From contig NC_087079.1 in the NCBI RefSeq assembly GCF_026151205.1, positions 16,734,945 through 16,798,944 of the forward strand: DNA of 64,000 bases, given 5' to 3'. Both the position numbers and the translations under genes were made by a program. This DNA is from Bolinopsis microptera. Taxonomy: Eukaryota; Ctenophora; Tentaculata; Lobata; Bolinopsidae. Position 1 is the first letter of the stretch. Each line of letters opens with the position of its first letter. The notes under the pieces were generated by a model. The model saw only the letters and a list, made by a program, of their open reading frames with translations. It did no database searches and was not told the origin of the DNA. Positions 43,901 through 53,365 of the stretch are shown here, in pieces.

Positions 43901-46900
43901 CAGAGCATTACATCATTTCAGTCAGAATGAAAAGATTCGTAGAAGCGGTAAAACTGAATGATATAACTTCACTCTTAAATTGAGGTTCGTATCACTCACA
44001 CTCCATTTGAGAACTATAATTGTTTCAGGAAAAGTCACACCCGCGTCTGTGAGTCAAATCAGCACACTCTTGTGGTGGAAGGATGGCGTTCAAGTCTACC
44101 AGAATGCGGAACTAGCTACTGACGGCGATGTGGAAACAGTTTCTTCTACTGAGGGAGGGTGGAACACTGACTTATGGTTCAAAATGAAGTTTGATGATTT
44201 CTTCTGCTTCTCTGAAGTGGTCATCATCCAGGCTCAGCTTGGCTGGAATGCTCATCGCATGCAGGGCGCGAAAGTATTTGTAGTCAACACGGAAACAGGA
44301 GCTATAAACCTCTGTGGAGTTCTCACTGTGATCAGAGAGTATACTATAGAGGGTCAGACGTACAAATTTCCCTGTAAGCTCAAGTGTGGAGATGAAGTGA
44401 AGGTGACGTTGAGACATGACCATGGCAGCTATGCTGACGAACCGATGATTCACATGAGAGAAATTACAGTGTTTGGAAAAGGTATGTCATGAATTTTAGG
44501 GTGTGTCAGGGTTAATATGCTTAAATTGGTTGTGTACTAGACTATAATAAGTACACAAAGTCCACACTGCTTGTCGAAATCTCTTTAAATAAATCTTAGA
44601 ACCTATCAGTTTATATTACTAAAGATAACTTTTTCAGTTGACCAAGTTTCCTGTTATAATGGTCGAATCGATCGAATAAACGGACAGCTACATTGCTTGT
44701 CAGCCGGTAAGTTTTCGATATAAAGATAACACAGATAACACTGAATTAATAAACTCTCCCCACCCTTACCCAGCCCTTTCTCATATAATAATAGTAATGA
44801 CCATTGAGAAGACCTCTCAAATACAAGTCATCTCTTAACTCAGATATAATTATCACAGAACATACGCTTAGTTTAAATTCCATGTCGCATTTTTAAACAG
44901 GCAGAAGTTTTATGACTGTGGAAAGTATTACATGACCTTTCTCTCCTAGGTTACGTAATATTATGTAAACGGTTTCTTACTCACTCCATATGAATAAAAT
45001 ATAAAGTATTAGGTCGATATAAATTCCGATAAAATACTGACCTCTTCCAATAAGCAGGTGATGTAATGCATCTTAAAGGCGATCACCTCGTTTATTATCT
45101 CTTTAAACTGTTTATCAATCAGCCTATCCAGTACTCTGTTTATCTGTATAATATAATATTGGTTATAGGTTTCTGAGGACTGACTGACTGGGGTTTATAG
45201 GTTATCGGTATAAATAATTGGTATGCTTAATATAAGTAAACAGAACATGATTCAATATACTAATCATCAGTGACTTAATTTAAGAGCCAATCAGCCAACA
45301 CTACAATTAAAATTGGCAAAAAATGATCAATAAAATTATGTAACTAATGTCGACTATATAATTGCTTGTGTAATTGATTGTCGACCTGGACTTTGTTGGC
45401 AGGATTAGCGACAGCAGGATTGTCCTTGACATAAAGGAGCATCTTGACAGGGTTTAAGTTAGTCATGCAGCACAGGTAATGTAGAGGAGGTGCTAGGTCA
45501 GGAGGCAGGAAGTCAGTCTTGTCAAGACCACGTGGAACCGTGTGGTACAGCAGCTCTGGGGAGGTTAGTTAGTGGTTAGTAGGTGGTTAGTTTGTGGTTA
45601 GTTAGTGGTTAGTTTGTGGTTAGTAGGTGGTTAGTTTGTGGTTAGTTTGTGGTTAGTTGGTGGTTGGTTGGTGGTTAGTTGGTGGTTAGTTTGCGGTTAG
45701 TAGGTGGTTAGATGGTGGTTAGTTAGTGGTTAGTTGGTGGTTAGTAGGTGTTTATTTTGTGGTTAGTAGGTGGTTAGTTTGTGGCTAATTGCCGAGCCTG
45801 CACTGCACTATTCAAATGTTGTATTACTTGAAAAAAACAATTCGTATTTTACGTCAAAAAGTAAATCATTTTACAAAATTATCTTCTAGTTCTTTTAACA
45901 TTTCCCAATAAAATAATTCTAAGAGGACTAAACTTCAAATAACTGTGACATACCTGATAGAGGTAGAAAGTTGTTGATGATTCTGAGGCACTCCTTGGAG
46001 CCAACAAAAGCAGCCATGTTGGCAGCATTCTTGTCTAACTTGTTCCTCTTCTCAGGATTAGCTCCAGCTCTCAACAGTAACTCAACTACCTCTCCTCTCC
46101 CTGTATAGATAAAATAGTTTATTATAATTTAACCAAACTTATCAAAATTTTGCAAATTTTTCCGTCCACTTTTATCCGCTAATGTCCGCCTATGCACTGT
46201 CCTGTCCTGTGCTGTCCTTTTTAGATTCTATGAGACAAGCGGACATAGTGTCACCCCGGCCACCCACATCAATAAGACTGTAATGGTATATACCTGCCAG
46301 GTACATAGCAATTGTCATAAAAATGAGGAATTTATGATGCTTTCCAGTGGCGTAACATTGCCTGTTGGCCACCCCCCCCCGCCCGCCGAAAATGCGCCCC
46401 CCTATTGGCGCCGCTCCCCTTTTGGCGCCCCTCCCTAAAACTGAACAAATTTAAAGGTGATTTTAGAGGATACGCCGGTAAAATCTCTAAAAAAGCGTGT
46501 TTCTAGAGCAAAACGCACAGTTTTGCTAGTACCTCAGTTAAGTTTTCAAAATTGTCCCAACAACGATTTTGCGCCCCCCTAAGATGGTGCCCTCCACACA
46601 GCGGGGGCAGCGGGGCCCTTCATTACGCCACTGATACTTTCACAGCATTTTTAAATAGTTAAATGGTTCATCAGCCATCACTATGTTATGTACATCAATC
46701 AGATGGTAAAATACCTGCCAGGGTAGCGAGCATCAGAGCAGTGAAGTAATCCTTAGTGGTCTCCTTGTCAACTTCTGCTCCTTGGTCAAGAAGGAGCGAG
46801 CACATGTCGGTATGTCCATTATATGCTGGGGGATAAAACAAATCATACTCGTGATCATGATGTTCTGCTTTTATAAATTAAATCAAACACTGACCACACA

Positions 46901-47115
46901 ACAATCTTTTAATATTATGTGGTTTGTTTTGGACAGTTGAATCTAACTTTTAGCGATCAACTTACATTACCATTGCATTTGTTATTACCTGCATGCATGA
47001 GCCCAGACATGCCATCTGAATCAGTCACGTTCACGTTAGCCCTCTTCTCTTTCAATATAAGAGAAACTTTATCAGCATCACCATCTTTACACAGTTGTAA
47101 AAATTCTGCATCCAT
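40965..47115 (-). CDS. ANKMY2: ANKMY2, ankyrin repeat and MYND zinc finger protein, 8 exons, 488 aa
   Basis: Exons (minus): 46989-47115, 46715-46825, 45954-46100, 45386-45555, 45042-45143, 42099-42282, 41650-41825 and 40965-41414. They sum to 1467 bases with consistent phases. The start MDAEFLQLCKDGDADKV leads into ankyrin repeats (YNGHTDMCSLLLDQGA; GRGEVVELLLRAGANPEKRN). A conserved middle (LHYLCCMTNLNPVK) follows, then a MYND finger with C-x2-C pairs (FACRTCG, RCSACKQVFYC, CQKMHW). The last exon is low-complexity Pro/Asn-rich (PPPPPPQLPP, NNNNN) and longer than in vertebrates. ANKMY2 is known to bind adenylyl cyclases and FKBP38 and to modulate ciliary Hedgehog signalling. Intron 5 contains an antisense lectin gene; intron 2 contains a hAT MITE. 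Confidence 0.93.
42340..43225. repeat. Diverged tandem duplication, about 430-bp units, in ANKMY2 intron
   Basis: Unit 1 is about 42395-42815 and unit 2 about 42825-43225. Both hold CGCTGGAGAACTGGCAGTGA, GGAGGTGGTACATTGCACTG and AGGAGGATTCTCCT, with clear divergence between them. No ORF. Confidence 0.85.
43585..45240. repeat. Segmental duplication, copy A (ANKMY2 intron 5/exon 5)
   Basis: Matches 51205-53365 in the same orientation. It covers the whole lectin gene and ANKMY2 exon 5; similarity starts near TCACGTGATTCAGTGA and fades after the TAATTGGTATGCTTAAT motif. Confidence 0.9.
43808..44935 (+). CDS. Secreted fucolectin/discoidin-like protein, 4 exons, 209 aa
   Basis: Exons are 43808-43880, 44029-44481, 44638-44706 and 44901-44935 (630 bases, phases agree). 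Exon 1 is a signal peptide (hydrophobic LLPRLLILLMV, then VINAG). Exon 2 is a beta-rich domain with YQNAELATDGD near its start, FKMKFDDFFCFSEVVI in the middle and MIHMREITVFGK at its end, the pattern of F5/8C- or eel-fucolectin-like galactose-binding domains. Cysteines in FCF, LCG, FPCKLKCG, VSC and LHC suggest disulphides. Such proteins are secreted sugar-binding lectins, often in innate defence. The gene lies antisense inside ANKMY2 intron 5. A frameshifted copy is at 51468-52930. Family level only; ligand unknown. Confidence 0.8.
45556..45790. repeat. Minisatellite (GTGGTTAGTTx)n beside ANKMY2 exon 4 acceptor
   Basis: Imperfect units of about 10-11 bases. On the gene (minus) strand they read as repeated ACTAAC, a branch-point-like motif, ending directly in the acceptor CTCCCCAG of exon 4. 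Confidence 0.9.
46345..46633. mobile_element. hAT-type MITE, 289 bp
   Basis: The ends are CAGTGGCGTAA and TTACGCCACTG, a terminal motif common in hAT elements. It is flanked by an 8-bp target duplication with one mismatch (ATGCTTTC at 46337-46344, ATACTTTC at 46634-46641). GC-rich subterminal parts (GCGCCCCCCT) and no ORF. In ANKMY2 intron 2. Confidence 0.85.
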
Positions 47116-47244
47116 TGTGTCCTTAGCTTGAGTAACAGAAAGGTTAAGTCTTGAGGTTTCATAAAGAATAACAAAGTGTTAAAGAAAACAAAATGCTTTT
47201 TTTATTGGTTCAGAATTCAATACAAATTCATTTAAAAAATATAC

Positions 47245-47528
47245 ACAGATAAATTAAACACAACAACAACAAGATACAAGGGCAGGTCTCACCCGAACAT
47301 TGGGATGGCCTGAGGTGCTTATCTCCTTTTCAGTAACCCTAAGCCACTCTGTGCCGAGGCACTATACTAGCTGAAGGGGGGTTAGTCCTACGAGCCAGAG
47401 GGTGTGTATCACCAGCCGAAGCTGTACCAAATCACAGCTTGGTAACTGGCCGACTTGCATCCGACCGGATTTGAACCCGGGTCTTCTGCTTGGGAGGCGA
47501 TCGTGTTACCACTACACCACCCGGCCGA
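47245..47528 (-). mobile_element. tRNA-derived SINE
   Basis: The 5' head (minus strand from about 47526) has an A box (TGGTGTAGTGGT) and a B box (GGGTTCAAATCC), but its acceptor and T stems do not pair, so it is not a working tRNA. A body of about 190 bases follows, ending in a (TTG)n tail near 47262-47272. The head looks Gly- or Glu-like. TSD not clear. Confidence 0.8.
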
Positions 47529-47971
47529 CAGCAAGGTTTATTGTCTAAACTCAACAAATTTTTAATCTTAAACAAATTGCCATCTTAAACATGGATCACT
47601 TCCGCATGAATAGTTGATTCCGCTAAATCTTGTGTCCAAATAGAGCTAAGATCCCAGTCCTGATTAAATTTGACTGATCCTGGCCAATTTCAAATTGGAT
47701 AAAAAATCCCATTCCTGGTCAAAATTGACCAATCCCGGTACCGGCCATTGCAAAATTCTTATCCCGGTCGTTTGCTGTGAAAATGTATATATATCATTAC
47801 CTGGGTAGGAGCGTTTTTTTTGTTGATACAAGCACAATCTAACATGCCAGGTCTTCTGGTTCGGATCCTAAGGTCCAATAGCAGGTGCTTGGGACAACAC
47901 CATCAATGCCCATGCTCAATTTACCAAAAGTTATGGAATAAATTACATTTTTTTATTTTCCTTATTTTTCG
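47529..47971. other. Upstream of ANKMY2, nothing recognised
   Basis: Contains a copy of a dispersed repeat (ACCTGGGTAGGAGCG at about 47800), also found near 43418. No gene. Confidence 0.4.
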
Positions 47972-48655
47972 GTCAATATGTTCATTATATGCAAGCCTCT
48001 TGATTTATAATCACCGCGACCGGGTATAGTAATTGTTTAAGAGAGTTCTCTTGCAGTTACGAAACTCGAGAGACTGTGGGATACTGAAGGGAAAGGAAGC
48101 AGTTCTAACGAGCGCTTCTCAAACACAAGGATATATCTTGTGAACTTGGCTAGTATATATGAAACATTTGACATGGTGTTGTAGAGTGAGTTATGTGCCT
48201 CGCCGGGCTAAAGTAGTGGATGTCCTTGCTGTACGGCAAGTTAAACAAGGAACTGAAACTACTAGGTTCCGTACAGACTCAACTCTGCACCCATGTCAAT
48301 ATATGTTCATTATATGCAAGCCTCTTGATTTATAATCACCGGGTCTAGTAATTGTTTAAGAGAGTTCTCTGGCAGTTATGAAACTCGAGAGACTGTGGGA
48401 TACTGAAGGGAAAGGAAGCAGTTCTAACGAGCGCTTCTCAAACACAAGGATATATCTTGTGAACTTGGCTAGTATATATTGAAAACATTTGTCATGGTGT
48501 TGTAGAGTGAGTTATGTGCCTCGCCGGGCTAAAGTAGTGGATGTCCTTGCTGTACGGCAAGTTAAACAAGGAACTGAAACTACTAGGTTCCGTACAGACT
48601 CAACTCTGCACCCATGTCAATATGTTCATTATATGCAAGCCTCTTGATTTAAAAT
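47972..48655. repeat. Tandem duplication, about 322-bp unit, 2.1 copies
   Basis: Units start GTCAATATGTTCATTATATG at 47972, 48295 and 48616 (partial). Both full units contain CTCGCCGGGCTAAAGTAGTG and TGTACGGCAAGTTAAAC, differing by a few bases only. Confidence 0.93.
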
Positions 48656-49448
48656 CAAAAATCAACAAGAATTGCGCTGGTTAGCGGATGCTAGATTTCC
48701 ATCAACCGTAGTGATTGCTATGCCTTTTAAAATTTAAAATTAAAATTAACGATAGTTTCATGTTGGTCAAAATATTAAATAATGGTTCTTTATTCACCAT
48801 TCTTGGGGCGCTACAGAACACAAAATGGAGGGGTTGCCATTGTCAATTAGTCAAATTTAAAAAGTTAAATGACCGGACACCGTAGCGCCTGCGCCTGTGT
48901 GGTGATATGCAGTTAAAAGTCGTGAAATCCGTAGTAGGTAATGCAACTCATAATAACATTTATGGTCCATTTCGTATAACAAATCAAGCACTCACAACAA
49001 AACGAGATGTTCATGTTAGTACGTTGTTCCGCATCATGATCAATGATCAAGTAAAGAAAAGCGTGAGCTACTTAACACATCCGGGAAATCGCTTGTTATC
49101 TAAATCAATTGGGGCCGCGCAATCGAAAGTGTAATTCGATCAATCGTCAACTCGTGCAAACGTATGCGGAGGGTAACCATGGCGACTACACCATAACTGC
49201 TCTGCGCGCAGAGAATATGCATTAAAATAACGTGGGGTTATGCATGTTTTCCTTTGTGACACGACTCACGAAAAAGCTACCTACCCACTATACCCATTCT
49301 CAAATCCTTCCACTTCTATACATCTATTGCCCTTTTAAAGAAAAAGACAGTTGATGTAAAAAATAAACATTTTTGATACCGTACTCTATATTGCGCTGAA
49401 ATTTAGCTATGCTCAATAATAAGAGGACAGGAAGTCAGCCAGGTCAGC
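48656..49448. other. No gene recognised
   Basis: A 75-codon frame at 48907-49134 shows no known motif. Confidence 0.35.
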
Positions 49449-49532
49449 CTACTCCTGCTTCCACTCTTTCACCGTGAACTCCTCAAACTCATTTTCCTCC
49501 TCCAACTGGCCAAGGTTGTGATCACCATTGAT
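49449..49532 (-). pseudogene. Possible SEM1/DSS1-like exon fragment
   Basis: A 28-codon frame between an AG acceptor (CTTTAG) and TAG contains LGQLEEENEFEEFTVKEW. This resembles the conserved acidic FEEF-x4-W core of SEM1/DSS1, the small proteasome-lid and BRCA2-binding protein. The following acidic/Trp segment of that family is absent and no partner exon was found. A transposon-like element begins 18 bases away. It is either a broken copy or chance similarity in an acidic stretch. Confidence 0.3.
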
Positions 49533-49549
49533 CTAAAGTGTTACCATAG

Positions 49550-50706
49550 GGGGGGTACCACTGTCCATTTTGTCCATTTTGTCTTTGTCTTTTTTTACAT
49601 TTTTTTGTGAAGGACAGTGTTTTGGGGACAAAATGGACAATACTAGGGACAAAAGGGACAAAAGGGACAAAACTTTTGGACAAATGAGACAAAAAATTAG
49701 ACAAGCTCAAATGTAGAGAATGTGTATATTCTACTCGACATCAACAATTTAGATTTTCATGTCAGTGTTTTGCTGTACTTAGAATCAACTGAAACCACTG
49801 AAGGGACTGAAATAAGCAGAATTCATCAACGGCATCACATAATTAAATGTGTACACGGTTCAGTCAATATTTCATTAATCCCATTAATCAAGTGGTGATA
49901 TCAAAAAAGTCATCATCTTTTAATATCATAACGCTCATAGCGGTTAATGGAAAATTACTTTTCCATTAACCATATGCCGACAATATCGAGCTAATGGGTA
50001 TTCGCTTTTTCCTATGAAGTAGGAGAAAAAGCATGCCCGTCCTCTAATCAAGATTTTCTTATTCCTCCTCTTTTTCCTGAACATGATGGTGTCTCCAGGA
50101 CGAATCATTTGAGAGTCACATTCGTCACAGTTTACGCTGAACTGATAGGAACTTCTGAGATGATGGGCAGTGAATCTGTCCAGCCTATTTGAAGGCGGGA
50201 GAGTTGTCCGGCCACCTTGACCATAGAAATTCACTAGAGACATTAAATTCAAACGTCAAATGTGAATCAGTGAGCAGGCATATCGGACTAGACGAAGTTG
50301 TCTTGAACAGTGAGTACACTAAGGCTGATATATAACCAAGATTGACTTTACCGTTCTGTCTGAATTTACCCAACTTATTAGCTTGTTGGAACTGTGCCTG
50401 AACTTATTTTTTGCATTTCAACGGATAATTGACCTTATTTTCTTTACTATCCATTTTGTCCCTGTCTATTTGTCTAGTTTGTCCCTGTCCTTTTTGTCCA
50501 TTTTGTCCATTTTGTCCATTTTGTCCCTGTATTTTTGTCCTTTTTGTCCCCGTCTTTTTTGTCTTTTTTGTCTTTTTGTCCCTATTATCTTTTTTTGTCC
50601 CTTTTGTCCCTCTTGTCCCTTTTGTCCCTTTTGTCTTTGTCTTTTTTCAGTTTTTTTTGTGCAGGGATAAAATGGACAGTGGTACCCCCCCCCCCCCCCC
50701 CCCCCC
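49550..50706. mobile_element. 1.16 kb DNA-transposon-like element with TTTTGTCC subterminal arrays
   Basis: The inverted ends are GGGGGGTACCACTGTCC and GGACAGTGGTACCCCCC (the right end is extended by poly-C). They are flanked by ATAG on both sides (49546-49549 and 50707-50710), a possible 4-bp TSD. Both ends carry inverted arrays of TTTTGTCC/GGACAAAA octamers, long at the right (about 50452-50640). A 102-codon frame inside (49944-50252, minus) has NCDECDSQMIRPGD, but no transposase motif is recognised. Confidence 0.65.
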
Positions 50707-50710
50707 ATAG

Positions 50711-51204
50711 GCAAATCTCAAAAAAAATGTTTGTCTAAAATCAGGCCAAAAAACGTTGAAAACATAACATGCAATTGTGTTCAAGTTGAGTTGATGACTT
50801 TGTGAAGGTTTTTTAGAAATACTTGTCTAGGATGTTGGAGAACTTCTTCCCAATATTAGTTTCCACATTTGATCTATGTATCTATGAGAGTCTGCAGAGA
50901 GGAGAGGAGCCAGGAATTTTGTCAAATCTCCATGATCCATGGTTGTCAGTTAAACTTAGTAGTTTCAATACAGGAAATTCACCGAGCATAATTTTAAAAG
51001 GTCCTTGCAATTAACCCCGGTCTATTCATACAAATTTAATTGGTATATTTTGGCGACACTAAAGGTCTCCCTGCAAAAACATCCTCTAGGCTCCGTGTCA
51101 ATGCACAAAATTACTCTGGAATAAAATTTGCTCGCACAAAACCTAGTTATCATGAATATGGAGCCTAGTACTCAGCCTCCTGAGGGCCAATAACGGACAT
51201 GGAA
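50711..51204. other. No gene recognised
   Basis: AT-rich sequence between the transposon-like element and the segmental duplication. Confidence 0.4.
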
Positions 51205-51467
51205 TCAAGTCACGTGATTCAGTGATAAGGTTTCATTGGATATATATACTCTTAATATAGATATGTAATGGGCAACCTCCCCCAGTTAAAATTCATGCCT
51301 AGACAGTTTTAATTGCTTAATTCCACCTGGTTAATAAATAAAACATTCAAAGTAACATCCTTCTGACTCCCCTGGCCCTTGATTATTATTATCCAGGAGA
51401 CACAGTATGATGGGTTGCACTGCCTGTTACTCACTTTGACTTGATAACAACTCAGATTATTTGACCA

Positions 51468-52930
51468 ATGATGGCAAGAGGGGACCTCTTGCTTTGTCTT
51501 CTGATTCTCTTGATGGTGAACTATGATGTCATCAACGCAGGTAAACGTTTGTCACTTTGTCTGAGCATTACATCATTTCAGTTAGAATGAAAAGATTTGT
51601 AGAAGCCGTAAAACTGAATGATATAACTTCACTCTTAAATTGAGGTTCGTATCACTCACACTCCATTTAAGAACTATAATTGTTTCAGGAAAGGTCACAC
51701 CTGCATCTGTGAGTCAAATCAGCACACGCCTGTCGTGGGAGGGTGGCGTTCAAGTCTACCGGAACGCGAACCGTGCTACTGACGGCGATGTGGGAACAGT
51801 ATCTTCTACTGCAGGGGGATTTTCGTTGAACTTGTGGTTCAAAATGAAGTTTGATGACTTCTTCTGCTTCTCTGAAGTGGTCATCATCCAGGCTCAGCTT
51901 GACGGAATGCTTATCGTATGCAGGGCACGAGAGTATTTGTAGTCAACACGGAAACAGGAGCTATAAACCTTTGTGGAGTTCTCACTGTAAGCAGCGAGTA
52001 TACTATAGATGGTCAGACGTACAAATTTCCCTGTAAGCTCAAGTGTGGAGATGAAGTGAAGGTGACGTTGAGACATGACCATGGCAGCTATGCTAACGAA
52101 GCAATGATTCACATGAGAGAAATTACAGTGTTTGGAAAAGGTATGTCATGAATTTTAGTTACAGAGAGGTGTCGGGGTGAATATGCTGATTGGTTGTGTA
52201 CTAGACTATTAGCACACGAAGTCCACACTGCTTGTCGAAATCTCTTTAAATAAATCTTAGAACCTATCAGTTTATATTACTAAAGATAACTTTTTCAGTT
52301 GACCAAGTTTCCTGTTATAATGGTCGAATCGATCGAATAAACGGACAGCTACATTGCTTGTCAGCCGGTAAGTTTTCGATATAAAGATAACACAGACACT
52401 AAATTTAATGAACTCTTCCCACCCCTACCCAGCCCTTTCCATATAATAATATTGATGACCATTGAGAAGATCTCTCAAATCCAAGTCATCTCTTAACTCA
52501 GATATAATTATCACAGAACATACGCTTAAAGTAAAGTAAAGTAAAGTAAAGTAAAAATTATGACATAATTAATACTTTCAACACTACTATATATAACAAA
52601 TAATTTGAGGAAAATTTATTGTGGGAAGGTGAAAGTTGGGCCCGTAATGTTAATATAAACCACCAATGCTACATCTTAAGTTGTAGAACCACAAAAACTC
52701 GCCTCTTTACTGTGTATAACATCATCACACTTGTCTACAAAGTATCAAATCACTATATGGAAAAATATAAATATCTTACCACCAAAATTAATAAATTATT
52801 AACTACAACTTTATTTAAAAAATTTCAAATAAATTCAAAAAGCATCCCCAAAAGATAACCGCTTAATTCAAATTGCTTGCATTTTTAAACAGGCAGAAGT
52901 TATATGACTGTGGAAAGTAGACAAGGGTAA
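51468..52930 (+). pseudogene. Frameshifted copy of the fucolectin-like gene
   Basis: All four exon equivalents are present: 51468-51540, 51689-52140, 52299-52367 and 52893-52930, with conserved splice sites. Exon 2 is 452 bases rather than 453: one base is missing near 51901, after the codons for QAQL, and the frame ends at a stop near 51942. Signal peptide and flanks are intact. Amino-acid changes before the break (for example around the NRATDGDVGTV segment) suggest that it may have diverged as a gene before breaking, or that this allele or assembly carries the error. Confidence 0.8.
52523..52865. mobile_element. 337-base insertion with CGCTTA duplication
   Basis: Copy A runs straight through ACATACGCTTA, while copy B has CGCTTA at 52523-52528 and again at 52860-52865 with an insert between. 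It begins with (AAAGT)n, which could be the tail of a minus-strand retroposon. It is AT-rich, with an 80-codon frame without motifs. Confidence 0.65.
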
Positions 52931-53043
52931 GCTTTTCCAAACCTTGGCCTTCTAGGTTACGTAATATGTAAACGGTTTCTTACGCACTCTATATAGATGA
53001 AATATAAAGTAATAGGTCGATATAAATTCCGATAAATACTGAC

Positions 53044-53189
53044 CTCTTCCAGCAGGCAGGTCACAGGGGGAGCTGAAACCAGGTTTTCGATCAAACGCAG
53101 CCATGTGTAATCAGTAATGCATCTTAAAGGCGATCACCTCGTTTATTATCTCTTTAAACTGTTTATCAATCAGTCTATACTCTGTTTAT
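53044..53189 (-). pseudogene. Decayed copy of ANKMY2 exon 5
   Basis: It retains DKQFKEIINEVIAFKMHY but has a deletion near the 5' end and an insertion of about 45-60 bases with stops before the CLLEE end. It lies outside and upstream of the intact ANKMY2 gene. Confidence 0.85.
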
Positions 53190-53228
53190 CTGTTTAATAT
53201 AATATTGGTTAGTAACGTTATCAGTTAT

Positions 53229-53330
53229 AGGTTTAAGAGGTTTATGAGGTTTAAGAGGTTTATGAGGTTTATGAGGTTTATGAGGTTTATGAGGTTTATG
53301 AGGTTTATGAGGTTTGTGAGGTTTGTAGGT
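53229..53330. repeat. 9-bp repeat (GGTTTATGA)n
   Basis: About 11 units in copy B only; copy A has a short unexpanded version (GGTTTCTGAGGACTGACTG). Confidence 0.9.
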
Positions 53331-53365
53331 TTTCGGGAAAAATAATTGGTATGCTTAATACCAAT

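Larger units (their letters stand above)
51205..53365. repeat. Segmental duplication, copy B
   Basis: A copy of 43585-45240 placed about 4 kb upstream of the ANKMY2 start. It carries a lectin copy and a decayed ANKMY2 exon 5, plus a 337-base insertion not present in copy A. Confidence 0.9.

Noticed and set aside
47455-47526. Minus-strand tRNA-Gly
   Set aside because: A and B boxes fit, but acceptor and T stems do not pair, and a SINE body with a (TTG)n tail follows.
50383-50738. ORFs rich in FCPFCPFC or GQKGQKG
   Set aside because: Translation of the TTTTGTCC octamer array inside the transposon-like element.
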